Positions 51,586 to 60,099 of a stretch of 64,000 nucleotides of DNA are shown here, piece after piece. The position numbers and the translations under genes were made by a program. The DNA lies in contig NC_015958.1 in assembly GCF_000147695.2 (NCBI RefSeq), positions 164,501-228,500 of the forward strand, given 5' to 3'. This DNA comes from Thermoanaerobacter wiegelii Rt8.B1 (lineage in GTDB: Bacteria; Bacillota; Thermoanaerobacteria; Thermoanaerobacterales; Thermoanaerobacteraceae). Positions within the stretch are counted from its first letter, which is position 1, and every line of letters begins with the position of its first letter. Under the pieces are notes generated by a model. It searched no databases. It worked only from the letters and a program-made list of their open reading frames with translations, and was not told the origin of the DNA.

Positions 51586-52746
51586 TTGAGAAAAAACGCG
51601 TATACAATTGCAATAATTTACCTTTTAATGATGTTAATAGGAATAGTAGAAAATGTCAAAGGACCGCTGATAATAAATATCAAGACTTTTTATGGTGTTG
51701 ACTATACTATGATGGGCTTATTTTTGTCAGCTGGAAGTTTTGGATTTATTTTATCAACTTTTCTAGGAGGATTTTTAGCCGATAAAATAGGCCGTAAGTC
51801 AGTATTAATAAGTGGTCTAATCCTTATAATAGCCGGAATACTTGGAATTTTTGCAGCTCGTAAATTTATTGTATTTCTTATTTTTGCTTTTGTGATGAAC
51901 ATGGGGATGGGACTATTGGAGATTGGCATAAATGCAGTTGCTTCAATAGTTTTTATAGTAAACCAAGCACTTATGATGAATTTGCTTCACTTTTTTTACG
52001 GAGTTGGAGCTATTATTTCCCCAAATATGACAGCAAAACTGTTACATATCAATTTTTCGTGGCAACAAGTTTATTTAACTGTTGGAGCAATAGTTTTTAT
52101 ACTAATGTTAGCTGCACTTGAGATTAAGATGCATGGAGAGGAAAAACATATTGCGAGAGATAAAATAGATTACATACAAATCCTAAGTGACAAACGCATG
52201 TGGCTTTTTGCAAGTATGCTTGGATTTTACGTTGCCTCTGAACTTGGCATAGGCAATTGGGCTGTCACATTTTTTAGCGCACAATATAAAATGGACAATA
52301 CAATAAGTTCTCTCTATCTTGGGCTTTTCTTTGCGACATTCACTTTTGGCAGATTAGTTGGGGGGTTTATTGTTGAAAGAATTGGTTATATAAAAAGTTT
52401 GTTTATATTTTCTTTGGTTTCTTCAATACTTATTGCATCTGGAATGGCCGGAAGAAATTTTGCATTTTTAATTTCAGTAGCAGGATTTTTTTATTCAATA
52501 ATTTTCCCAACGACAATTGCTATAGTCATGAAAGAATTTAAACAACATGTAACTATTATAATCGCCATTATTTTGACAATAAGTTCAACAATAAATATGT
52601 TGGCAAATTTTTTAATTGGAAGATTAAACGACATTTTTGGAGTTTTTATTGGATTTTCAGCTATATTGATATTTATGATTTTAGTCGTATTTATGTCTTT
52701 AATTTTAGCGAAAACAGAAACAACTGATGATTTAGAGAAAGTCTGA
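51586..52746 (+). CDS. MFS transporter (FucP-like or related)
   Basis: A 386-aa permease with 12 hydrophobic segments. The family motif between helices 2 and 3 is GGFLADKIGRKSVLISG, and its repeat in the second half is FGRLVGGFIVERIGYIKS. NAVASIVFIVNQALMMNLLHFFYGVGAIISP resembles sugar/fucose-type permeases. It ends the sugar-acid region and has its own promoter, so it may import a related non-phosphorylated substrate; that is inference. TTG 51586 is 8 bases from GGGGAGG. Confidence 0.85.
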   Translation: MRKNAYTIAIIYLLMMLIGIVENVKGPLIINIKTFYGVDYTMMGLFLSAGSFGFILSTFLGGFLADKIGRKSVLISGLILIIAGILGIFAARKFIVFLIFAFVMNMGMGLLEIGINAVASIVFIVNQALMMNLLHFFYGVGAIISPNMTAKLLHINFSWQQVYLTVGAIVFILMLAALEIKMHGEEKHIARDKIDYIQILSDKRMWLFASMLGFYVASELGIGNWAVTFFSAQYKMDNTISSLYLGLFFATFTFGRLVGGFIVERIGYIKSLFIFSLVSSILIASGMAGRNFAFLISVAGFFYSIIFPTTIAIVMKEFKQHVTIIIAIILTISSTINMLANFLIGRLNDIFGVFIGFSAILIFMILVVFMSLILAKTETTDDLEKV

Positions 52747-53015
52747 TTTACAAACTAGCTTAACTTTCCTCTAAAAATTTTTACTTTTCTGTGGTATACT
52801 TTTTATAAATATAGGGATGTGCAAAATTAATTAAAATAATCACGAACAAAAACCAAAATATGTATGACATACAATATATAGTAATCAACACTGACAATCA
52901 AACATAAAGGAAGTGGTAAGGGAAAAGAAAAGACAAAAAGAGGAGCTAAAGAAGGGCATAAATATCCTGTAGAAGTCAAATGTTAAAAAATGGCATGAGC
53001 TAAATTCAGCAAAAG

Positions 53016-54293
53016 TTAAGCCGATTGCATTAAAGCAACAAGAGACTTAAACTCATCAAATTTACCCAGTTTAATAGCTACAATAGCGACAGTAAGCAAA
53101 GTAATATGGCCAAAAGTATTAAGGTTGCTGACAGAATTAATATTTCTAACATAAGCCTTTTCAAAATCTAGAGCTTTAAATCGAGAATTATATCTTTCTG
53201 ATTCTACTCTTAGTCTATAGACAGCCTTAAAATATAGGGAGTCTCTATTAATAGAAGACCTATAATCAGAAGATATAATAGCATACTTAGTACAGCCTCT
53301 ATGCTTTTTGCCATTAAAATATTTAGGATGCTTTATAGGGCAGGCAGAGTCATCTTTAGAATTACAGAACTTGCAAACAAATTTTTGCTTAATAAAACCA
53401 TCAAAATACTGCTTGCCGTCTTTGAGCATTTTAATACCTGCTTCACAAACCATATAACCATCATCAGTCAGTGGGGGACTTTTAGAATTACGCTTGTTAA
53501 GAGGAATAAAGCAATGACCATGGAGAGTATCTCTAACAAAATTATAAACTCTCTTAACATCATACCCCTTATCGGCAATAAAATTAACATACTTAAGGTT
53601 AAACCACTTATTAGTCTTTTCAAGTAAAGACAAAGCAACTTCAAAATCAGGGACATCAGCGGGAGTAGTAGTTTCAGCGATAGGTAATCCAGAGATAGCA
53701 TCAACAATAATATGATTTTTATAGCCCCAATAAAACTTATAACGTTTATTAGAAGAATCATTAGAAGCAGAATAAACGCCTAATTTACAATCCTTATCAG
53801 ACTTAGGCTGATTATCTTTAGAGAATTTATTTTTAGAAAAAGACTTAGGGTTATTTAACTTAGTGTTAGCTTTAATAGGGGTAGAGTCCATGGAAATAAA
53901 CTCACCAGAGATAATGCCCATATTTTTGAGGATATTGACTTGATTTTGAAAGATAGAGGTCAAATAATCATGAGAGAACTCATTAATAAAACGGCGGAAA
54001 GTCCAATAAGAAGGAAGAGGTTTAAGGATGTTAAAGCCACAAAGATGAGCAATGATAAGATTATTGCGGAGATAATCTAAAAGGTCAGAAATTGTACCGA
54101 ATCTTTCAGCTTTCATAACAATAAAAGCTCTAAACATTGCATGATGAGAATAACCCTTACGGCCAGGACTAGAGGAAGGGAATTCAGGTATTGAAGACAA
54201 GTCTAGATTTTTAAACATAGAAGAATAGAAATCAATTTTAGACAGAGAAGTAAAGAGTTCAGGTATATTTAAAAGTAATTGAAGCTGGTACAT
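53016..54293 (-). CDS. DDE transposase of the intact IS copy
   Basis: A 425-aa transposase. An N-terminal helical domain (GRKGYSHHAMFRAFIVMKAERFGTISDLLDYLRNN) precedes the catalytic Asp in ISGEFISMDSTPIKANT, a second Asp in VNFIADKGYDVKRV and the C-terminal RLRVESERYNSRFKALDFEKAYVRN with the likely catalytic Glu. A Cys-rich insert (VCKFCNSKDDSACPI) may bind zinc. It belongs to the IS4/IS5/IS1182-like DDE group; I cannot settle the subfamily. Start ATG is at 54293. The ribosome site is embedded in one arm of an inverted repeat (see the entry at 54292-54372). Confidence 0.9.
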   Translation of the reverse strand: MYQLQLLLNIPELFTSLSKIDFYSSMFKNLDLSSIPEFPSSSPGRKGYSHHAMFRAFIVMKAERFGTISDLLDYLRNNLIIAHLCGFNILKPLPSYWTFRRFINEFSHDYLTSIFQNQVNILKNMGIISGEFISMDSTPIKANTKLNNPKSFSKNKFSKDNQPKSDKDCKLGVYSASNDSSNKRYKFYWGYKNHIIVDAISGLPIAETTTPADVPDFEVALSLLEKTNKWFNLKYVNFIADKGYDVKRVYNFVRDTLHGHCFIPLNKRNSKSPPLTDDGYMVCEAGIKMLKDGKQYFDGFIKQKFVCKFCNSKDDSACPIKHPKYFNGKKHRGCTKYAIISSDYRSSINRDSLYFKAVYRLRVESERYNSRFKALDFEKAYVRNINSVSNLNTFGHITLLTVAIVAIKLGKFDEFKSLVALMQSA

Positions 54294-54372
54294 GTAGGAT
54301 TTCCCCCTCCTTAAAAAATATTTTCATGCGGTATATATAATAATTCGACAAATGGGAGGGGAAATCCTACAT
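54292..54372 (-). promoter_or_regulatory. inverted repeat hiding the transposase ribosome site
   Basis: ATGTAGGATTTCCCC at 54292-54306 (continuing to 54310) pairs with its complement at 54354-54372. In the minus-strand transcript the downstream arm contains AAGGAGGGGG and reaches the start codon. Read-through transcripts entering from outside would fold and block translation. The defective copy keeps the same pairing (39897-39913 with 39956-39973) with different bases. Confidence 0.7.
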
Positions 54373-54521
54373 AAAAGATAAAAAATTCAAGAGTGATAGA
54401 AAAAAAGTATGTCTGTAGAATGGCTTAAATGAAGGCTTTTGAATTTTGCACAAGTCTATTTATAAATACAGTATGGAGGTGTGCGATAGTTTACTAATTC
54501 GCCTTAAAGGGGAGATCATCC

Positions 54522-57269
54522 TTGACAAACAAAGAAAGAGTATTTAATTTGATAAAGGATTTGTCAAAAGATATAAATATTAAAGAAAAGAAGGGATTGA
54601 CTGCCCAAGAAATTGCCAAAAAATTGAATTTGAGAAGGAATGTAGCAAGCCATTTATTAAATGAACTTTATAAAGAAGGCAAAATAATAAAAATAAACAC
54701 AAGGCCTGTTTATTTTTTAGACAAAGAAGTTTATGAAAAGAAGGCAAAAGAATTCAAAGAAACGGCTAAAACCTTGGATTCAACTGTAAAGGTTTCAAAC
54801 GATGACCCTTTTACAAAGCTTATAGGATATAACGGCAGTCTTAAAACACAAGTGAAATTATGTAAATCAGCGGCTTCTTATCCTCCCAATGGACTACCTA
54901 TTTTGCTAATTGGAAATACAGGAGTAGGTAAAAGCTATATTGCGCAGCTTATTTACGAATATGCTAAATCCATTGGTGCTATAGAAGAAAATGCTCCTTA
55001 TGTAATATTTAATTGTGCTGAATACGCCAATAATCCTGAACTATTGTCAGCAAACCTTTTTGGCTATGTAAAAGGAGCATTTACAGGTGCTGATAAAGAC
55101 AAACCCGGCCTTTTAGAAGAAGCGAATGGAGGATATTTGTTTTTGGATGAAGTTCACAGGCTTTCGCCAGAAGGGCAGGAAAAACTGTTTTTGTTTTTAG
55201 ACAAAGGCATATTTAGAAGGCTTGGTGAGACGGGCAATTGGAGGACAGCAAAAGTAAGGTTTATTTTTGCCACAACGGAAGACCCTGAGCAAACTCTTAC
55301 AAAGACTTTTTTAAGAAGAATACCATTAGTTGTAAACATCCCCTCTCTCTATGATAGGCCTTTACATGAAAGGTTACAACTTATCTATAACTTTTACAAA
55401 AATGAGGCCAAAAATCTGGGAATGGATATTTTAATAAGCAAACAAGTCCTTAATGTACTTCTTAAAACCAAAATTTCTGGCAACATTGGCCAGCTTATGA
55501 ATGTCATAAAATACAGCTGTGCTCAAGCCTATAACCATGTTATAAGAGAGAAAACAAATATATTGCGAATCCATCTATATGACCTACCAAGAGAAATGCA
55601 GGCCGATTTAGATATAATAAAAAGTAATTTTCATTTTAACGGAATGTTAATTTCTCACAATAGAAAAGATGAAGCTCTGATATGGGACAAAGAAGACAAT
55701 AAAGATGTATATGAAGTAGTAAGCAAAATATTTGTGCTATTTGAGAAATATAGTAGTAGGGAAATAAATGCTGACAGTTTTAAAAAAGATGCTTTGATTT
55801 ATTTAAATGAGTTTACAGATAAAATAATTTTTAAAAACGACAACACCTATATAGATTCAATAGTTTTCAATGCTATTAAAAATGTAATAGAAAATGTGTT
55901 AAATATAATACAAAACATGTACGGAATTAAATATTATGGTAATTCAGTTTTGGTATTGACTCATTTTATTAATTATTTATTAAGCGATGCAACTTATGAA
56001 AAGTATTCTGAAAATATAACAATGGTATTAAGAGTCTTAAAAAATGTTTTCCCAAAAGAATTTATAGTAGCTAACAAAATGGTAGAACTTATTGAAGTTA
56101 ACTTGGACGTAAAACTCAACCAAATTGCTGTAATTTATTTTACACTTTATATTAAAAGCTTAACTAAAAGTGACAATACAAATCTCATAAATTCCATAAT
56201 AATAGCCCATGGTTATTCAACTGCCAGTAGCATAGCTAGTGTCGCCAATAGGCTTTTGGGACAGTTTGTTTTTGAAGCTTTTGATATGCCAATTGAGATG
56301 TCGACACAAGAGATTATGCTAAAAGTTCAAGATTATTTAAAAAATATAGATACCTCCAAAGGGATTATTATATTAGTAGACATGGGTTCTTTAGAGGAGA
56401 TATACAAGTCTTTGACTGACATTGTCGAGGGAGACATAGCAATTATTAATAATATTACTACTCAATTGGCTTTAGACGTTGGGAATAGAATATTGCAAAA
56501 TCAACCACTAGAGCAAATTGTAACAGAGGCAATACAGAAAAATAGCAGCAGTTATAGATTTATTAAATCTCAAAAAAATAGAGAAAATGCTATTCTAACA
56601 ACTTGCGTAACAGGAATCGGCACAGCAGTGAAAATAAAAGACCTTTTAAAAGAATGTTTTACAAATGAAGATATTGAGATTATTCCATATGATTACAGCA
56701 GGTTAAAAGGAAATGGGATAAAAGATGAGATATTCAAAAATTTTAATGTTAAGCTAATCATTGGAACAGCAGACCCTGGAATAAAAGAGATACCCTATTT
56801 GTCTTTAGAAGATTTAATTGCTGGCAAAGGAGAGGTCCTGTTAAGTAAAATATTAAGAGGTATTGTTGATGACGAAACTATACAGCAGATTAATCAGACA
56901 ATAGTCAGACTTTTCTCTTTACAAAATGTATTACAACATTTGACCATATTGAATCCTGATAAAATAATTGTCCAGGTTGAAAAAGCCATTTCAGATTTAG
57001 AAAGATTTATTGGGGTTAGATTTTCCAATGATTTGAAAATAAGTTTGTATATACATGTCAGTGTAATGATTGAAAGACTAGTGATGAAAGAACCCATAAC
57101 ATCTTACAGTAATTTGGAGGAATTTGAACAGTGTCATAGACAGTTCATAGATTTTGTTAAATCATCTTTTAGTGTCATAGAAGAAACTTATAAAGTGGAT
57201 ATACCGACGACGGAAATAGGGTTTATATATGACTTGATAGTTACAAAAATAAAAGATTTACCAGTATAA
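54522..57269 (+). CDS. LevR-like sigma-54-dependent PTS-sensing activator 2
   Basis: A 915-aa regulator. The N-terminal winged-HTH (LTAQEIAKKLNLRRNVASHLLNELYKEGKIIKINTRPVYFLD) precedes an AAA+ domain with Walker A GNTGVGKS (131-138), GAFTGA (185-190) and Walker B YLFLDEVHR. PRD 1 (about 410-540), a mannose-EIIA-like domain with SIIIAHGYSTAS (about 565-690), an EIIB-like segment (ILTTCVTGIGTAVKIKDLL) and a C-terminal PRD (about 810-912) follow. Unlike regulator 1, it ends in a PRD rather than an EIIA domain. The start is TTG behind GGGGAG. The probable target is the sigma-54 promoter at 57381. Confidence 0.92.
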   Translation: MTNKERVFNLIKDLSKDINIKEKKGLTAQEIAKKLNLRRNVASHLLNELYKEGKIIKINTRPVYFLDKEVYEKKAKEFKETAKTLDSTVKVSNDDPFTKLIGYNGSLKTQVKLCKSAASYPPNGLPILLIGNTGVGKSYIAQLIYEYAKSIGAIEENAPYVIFNCAEYANNPELLSANLFGYVKGAFTGADKDKPGLLEEANGGYLFLDEVHRLSPEGQEKLFLFLDKGIFRRLGETGNWRTAKVRFIFATTEDPEQTLTKTFLRRIPLVVNIPSLYDRPLHERLQLIYNFYKNEAKNLGMDILISKQVLNVLLKTKISGNIGQLMNVIKYSCAQAYNHVIREKTNILRIHLYDLPREMQADLDIIKSNFHFNGMLISHNRKDEALIWDKEDNKDVYEVVSKIFVLFEKYSSREINADSFKKDALIYLNEFTDKIIFKNDNTYIDSIVFNAIKNVIENVLNIIQNMYGIKYYGNSVLVLTHFINYLLSDATYEKYSENITMVLRVLKNVFPKEFIVANKMVELIEVNLDVKLNQIAVIYFTLYIKSLTKSDNTNLINSIIIAHGYSTASSIASVANRLLGQFVFEAFDMPIEMSTQEIMLKVQDYLKNIDTSKGIIILVDMGSLEEIYKSLTDIVEGDIAIINNITTQLALDVGNRILQNQPLEQIVTEAIQKNSSSYRFIKSQKNRENAILTTCVTGIGTAVKIKDLLKECFTNEDIEIIPYDYSRLKGNGIKDEIFKNFNVKLIIGTADPGIKEIPYLSLEDLIAGKGEVLLSKILRGIVDDETIQQINQTIVRLFSLQNVLQHLTILNPDKIIVQVEKAISDLERFIGVRFSNDLKISLYIHVSVMIERLVMKEPITSYSNLEEFEQCHRQFIDFVKSSFSVIEETYKVDIPTTEIGFIYDLIVTKIKDLPV

Positions 57270-57316
57270 AATAACCTTGCAATAACTTTTAAAATAAACG
57301 AAATTATATTTGATTT

Positions 57317-57350
57317 CTAGGCATTCCTTCGATAGGAATGCTTTTTTGTA
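57317..57350 (+). terminator. terminator after LevR-like regulator 2
   Basis: AGGCATTCCT, a 5-nt loop and AGGAATGCTTTTTTG form a 9-bp stem with a T-run. Confidence 0.88.
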
Positions 57351-57380
57351 TATCAATGCTGTTAAAATTAATTACACTCT

Positions 57381-57397
57381 TTGGCATGCTTTTTGCT
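57381..57397 (+). promoter_or_regulatory. sigma-54 promoter of the amino-sugar PTS operon
   Basis: TTGGCATGCTTTTTGCT keeps GG and GC 10 bases apart and fits TTGGCA-N6-TTGCT. It lies 47 bases upstream of the EIIB start and just after the regulator gene and its terminator. Confidence 0.9.
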
Positions 57398-57443
57398 AAA
57401 GAAATATAGTGAAAACAAATTCAAACTGAAAGGAGGGGAGTTA

Positions 57444-57917
57444 TTGTCAGTTCCTAATATTTTATTAACACGTATAGATAATCGTTTAGTTCATGGGCAA
57501 GTAGGAGTTACTTGGGTAAAATCTTTAGGAGCAAATTTGATCGTTGTTGTAGATGATGAAGTAGCTAATGATCCTTTACAGCAGCAGCTGATGAAGATGA
57601 CAGCAGAAATGGCAGGTGTAGGGATTCGCTTTTTTACCATAGAACACACTATAAATATAATTCATAAAGCTTCTCCATCTCAGAAAATTTTTATAGTGTG
57701 TAAAACTCCGCAAGTTGTTAGAAAATTAGTAGATGGGGGAGTACCTATAAAAGAAGTGAATGTTGGTAACATGCATTTTTCACCAGGTAAAAAACAGCTA
57801 AGTAAAAAAGTATATGTAGATGACAATGATTTAGAAGATTTGCACTATATTAGTTCGAAAGGGGTGGAAGTGTATATACAAGATACTCCTGACGATAAAA
57901 AAGAATATTTACAATGA
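57444..57917 (+). CDS. PTS EIIB, mannose/fructose/sorbose family
   Basis: A 157-aa protein with the phosphohistidine motif LLTRIDNRLVHGQVGVTWVKSLGANLIVVVDDEVANDP near the N-terminus. VNVGNMHFSPGKKQLSKKVYVDDNDLEDLHYISSKGVEVYIQDTP forms the C-terminal part. The His of RLVHGQ is phosphorylated by EIIA and phosphorylates the sugar. TTG 57444 is chosen because AGGAGGGG lies 6 bases upstream and the conserved region begins there. First gene of the operon. Confidence 0.95.
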   Translation: MSVPNILLTRIDNRLVHGQVGVTWVKSLGANLIVVVDDEVANDPLQQQLMKMTAEMAGVGIRFFTIEHTINIIHKASPSQKIFIVCKTPQVVRKLVDGGVPIKEVNVGNMHFSPGKKQLSKKVYVDDNDLEDLHYISSKGVEVYIQDTPDDKKEYLQ

Positions 57918-57931
57918 GGAGGTTTGATTGA

Positions 57932-58726
57932 ATGCATAGCATTACATTGACGCAAGCTTTGCTTTTAACTTTAATGGCGATAATAGTAGGTGTGGATTTT
58001 TGGCTTGAAGCATTTTTCCTTTTTAGACCGATAATTGTTGGAACTTTAACAGGATTGATACTTGGTGACGTACACACAGGCTTAATTGCTGGTGGGTTAA
58101 CCGAATTGGCATTTGCAGGATTAACACCCGCTGGAGGAACGCAACCACCCAATCCAATTTTAGCAGGATTGATGACAACAGTTATTGCTTTTACAACAGG
58201 TGCAGATCCTAAGACAGCAATAGGATTAGCATTACCTTTTAGTTTTCTAATGCAGTATATTATTTTATTCTATTACTCTAGCTTTTCGTTTTTCATGGCA
58301 AAAGCTGATAAGTATGCAGAAGAAGCAAACGTAAAAGGACTTGCCAAAATAAATATTTTAACTACTTCTATTGTTGCGCTAAGCTATGGAATAATCGTCT
58401 TTTTAAGTGTATATGTTGCACAGGATTTGATGAAAACAGTTGTGCAATCAATGCCAGCTTGGTTGGCTCATGGATTCCAAATAGCAGGCGGAATATTACC
58501 AGCGGTAGGATTTGGTATGTTGCTTAGAGTTATGATGAAAGCAGAATACACGCCATATTTTATAATAGGGTTTTTTGTAGCTTCTTTCCTACCTTTTTCA
58601 AATTTATTACCTGTTGCGGTAATAGGCGCAGCTTTAGCACTTTACGAGTATTTCCGTACAAAAGATCAGCCTGTTTTAAATAATGTAGTAGCAACGAAGG
58701 GAGATGATTATAGTGACGGAATCTAA
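57932..58726 (+). CDS. PTS EIIC, mannose/sorbose family (AgaC/ManY-like)
   Basis: A 264-aa membrane permease with about 8-9 hydrophobic segments. Motifs are RPIIVGTLTGLILGDVHTGLIAGGLTELAFAGLTPAGGTQPPNPILAG and HGFQIAGGILPAVGFGMLLRVMMKAEYTPYFIIGFF. It forms the transport channel with EIID. It starts 14 bases after EIIB, and its end overlaps the EIID gene. Confidence 0.94.
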   Translation: MHSITLTQALLLTLMAIIVGVDFWLEAFFLFRPIIVGTLTGLILGDVHTGLIAGGLTELAFAGLTPAGGTQPPNPILAGLMTTVIAFTTGADPKTAIGLALPFSFLMQYIILFYYSSFSFFMAKADKYAEEANVKGLAKINILTTSIVALSYGIIVFLSVYVAQDLMKTVVQSMPAWLAHGFQIAGGILPAVGFGMLLRVMMKAEYTPYFIIGFFVASFLPFSNLLPVAVIGAALALYEYFRTKDQPVLNNVVATKGDDYSDGI

Positions 58727-59516
58727 TAAAAAAGTGTTGACAAAAAAAGATATAACAAAACTAGCAATTTTTTCTTCACTTTTACAAGCCAGTTTTAACT
58801 ATGAAAGAATGCAGGCAGGAGGGTTCACTTTAGCACAATTACCATTTTTAAGAAAGATATATAAAGATGATAAAAAAGGCCTTTCAGAGGCTATGAAGGA
58901 CAACTTAGAATTTATAAACACTCATCCTAATTTAGTAGGATTTTTAATGGGACTGTTGCTTTCTTTGGAAGAAAATCATGAGGATAGAGGAGTAATTAGA
59001 GGATTAAAAGTAGCCTTGTTTGGTCCTTTAGCGGGTATTGGCGATGCTATTTTTTGGTTTACTTTACTTCCGATAATGGTAGGTATTAGTGCTTCTTTTG
59101 CTATGCAAGGAAGCTTAATTGGACCAATTTTGTTTTTTGCAGTGTATCTAAGCATCTGGTTATTACGTATTCCTTTAACTCATCTTGGCTATACTTTAGG
59201 TGTAAACGCTATAGACCTCATTAAAGAGCAATCAAAAATATTTTCTAAAGCAGCTTCTATACTTGGTGTTACTGTTATTGGAGGATTAATAGCCACATAT
59301 GTGCATATTGAAGTATTAACTAAGATTCCAATAAATAAAGACCATGTTATCTCATTGCAAACAGAATTTTTTGACAAAATTTTCCCTAATATTTTACCTT
59401 TAGGATATACTCTACTAATGTTTTATCTCTTAAAAAAGAAAAAAGTAAGCCCAGTTATATTGATATTAATAACATTCTTTATGGCGATATTCTTCTCATA
59501 TTTAGGGGTTTTGTGA
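58713..59516 (+). CDS. PTS EIID, mannose/sorbose family
   Basis: A 267-aa membrane component. LQASFNYERMQAGGFTLAQLPFLRKIY, HPNLVGFLMGLLLSLEE, ALFGPLAGIGDAIFWFTLLPIMVGISASFAMQGSLIGPILFF and a terminal hydrophobic helix define EIID. GTG 58713 is used; an in-frame ATG at 58704 is also possible. Either way it overlaps the EIIC gene, so translation is coupled. Confidence 0.94.
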   Translation: MTESNKKVLTKKDITKLAIFSSLLQASFNYERMQAGGFTLAQLPFLRKIYKDDKKGLSEAMKDNLEFINTHPNLVGFLMGLLLSLEENHEDRGVIRGLKVALFGPLAGIGDAIFWFTLLPIMVGISASFAMQGSLIGPILFFAVYLSIWLLRIPLTHLGYTLGVNAIDLIKEQSKIFSKAASILGVTVIGGLIATYVHIEVLTKIPINKDHVISLQTEFFDKIFPNILPLGYTLLMFYLLKKKKVSPVILILITFFMAIFFSYLGVL

Positions 59517-59517
59517 T

Positions 59518-59967
59518 ATGCATGATACTGTGACCATCATTACAGGACATGGGAATTATGCAACTGGGCTAAAAAGTTCAATTCAGCTTATAGCTGGGAT
59601 TATTGATGGTGTGTATGCAATAGATTTTAAGGAAAATGATTCTGATATAAGTTTGAAATATAAGATCAAGGAAATATTGGACAAATATCCTAATTCACCA
59701 GTTTTAATCATATGTGATATTGTTGGAGGAACACCTTTTAAAGTAGCTGCTGAATTTGCTGTTTCGGGTGATAAAAAAATAGAATTGGTAGCAGGGTGTA
59801 ATTTAAGCGCTTTATTAGAAATAGTTTTGCAAAAGGATAAATTGTCAATTTCTGAGTTGGCTAATCTTGCTGTGAAAACTACTAAAAATAGTGTATTAAA
59901 TTTTACACAGTATAATGAACATCATAAAGATGATGAAGGAACAGAGAAAATGAGGGAGGGTATTTAA
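59518..59967 (+). CDS. PTS EIIA, mannose family
   Basis: A 149-aa soluble phosphocarrier. The active His is in TIITGHGNYATGLKSSIQLIAG, and LIICDIVGGTPFKVAAEFAVSG plus LVAGCNLSALLEIVLQ complete the fold. It passes phosphate from HPr to EIIB. It begins one base after the EIID stop. A strong terminator lies just after it, before the aldolase gene. Confidence 0.94.
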   Translation: MHDTVTIITGHGNYATGLKSSIQLIAGIIDGVYAIDFKENDSDISLKYKIKEILDKYPNSPVLIICDIVGGTPFKVAAEFAVSGDKKIELVAGCNLSALLEIVLQKDKLSISELANLAVKTTKNSVLNFTQYNEHHKDDEGTEKMREGI

Positions 59968-59977
59968 GAGAGATTAT

Positions 59978-60026
59978 TATTCTGCACTAGGGTGCTTTAA
60001 ATGCCTGGTGCAGAATAGTTTTTTAG
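59978..60026 (+). terminator. strong intra-operon terminator after EIIA
   Basis: TATTCTGCACTAGG (59978-59991) pairs with CCTGGTGCAGAATA (60004-60017) over 14 bp with one G-U pair, followed by GTTTTTTAG. It separates the PTS genes from the catabolic genes that follow. Confidence 0.88.
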
Positions 60027-60099
60027 AACAGTTAAATAGGTTCAATATTTAAAATATATTTAGTGGTTTTATACTGAGTTTGAATAGGTGGTGAACAAA

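Larger units (their letters stand above)
52803..54467 (-). mobile_element. 1.65-kb insertion sequence, intact copy, with 8-bp target duplication
   Basis: The element spans 52811-54459, has ends ATAGGGATGTGCAAAA and ATAGACTTGTGCAAAA (reverse complement), and is flanked by TTATAAAT on both sides (52803-52810, 54460-54467). It is the full-length relative of the defective copy at 38441-40060. It lies between the MFS gene and LevR-like regulator 2 and may have displaced that regulator's promoter. Confidence 0.9.
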
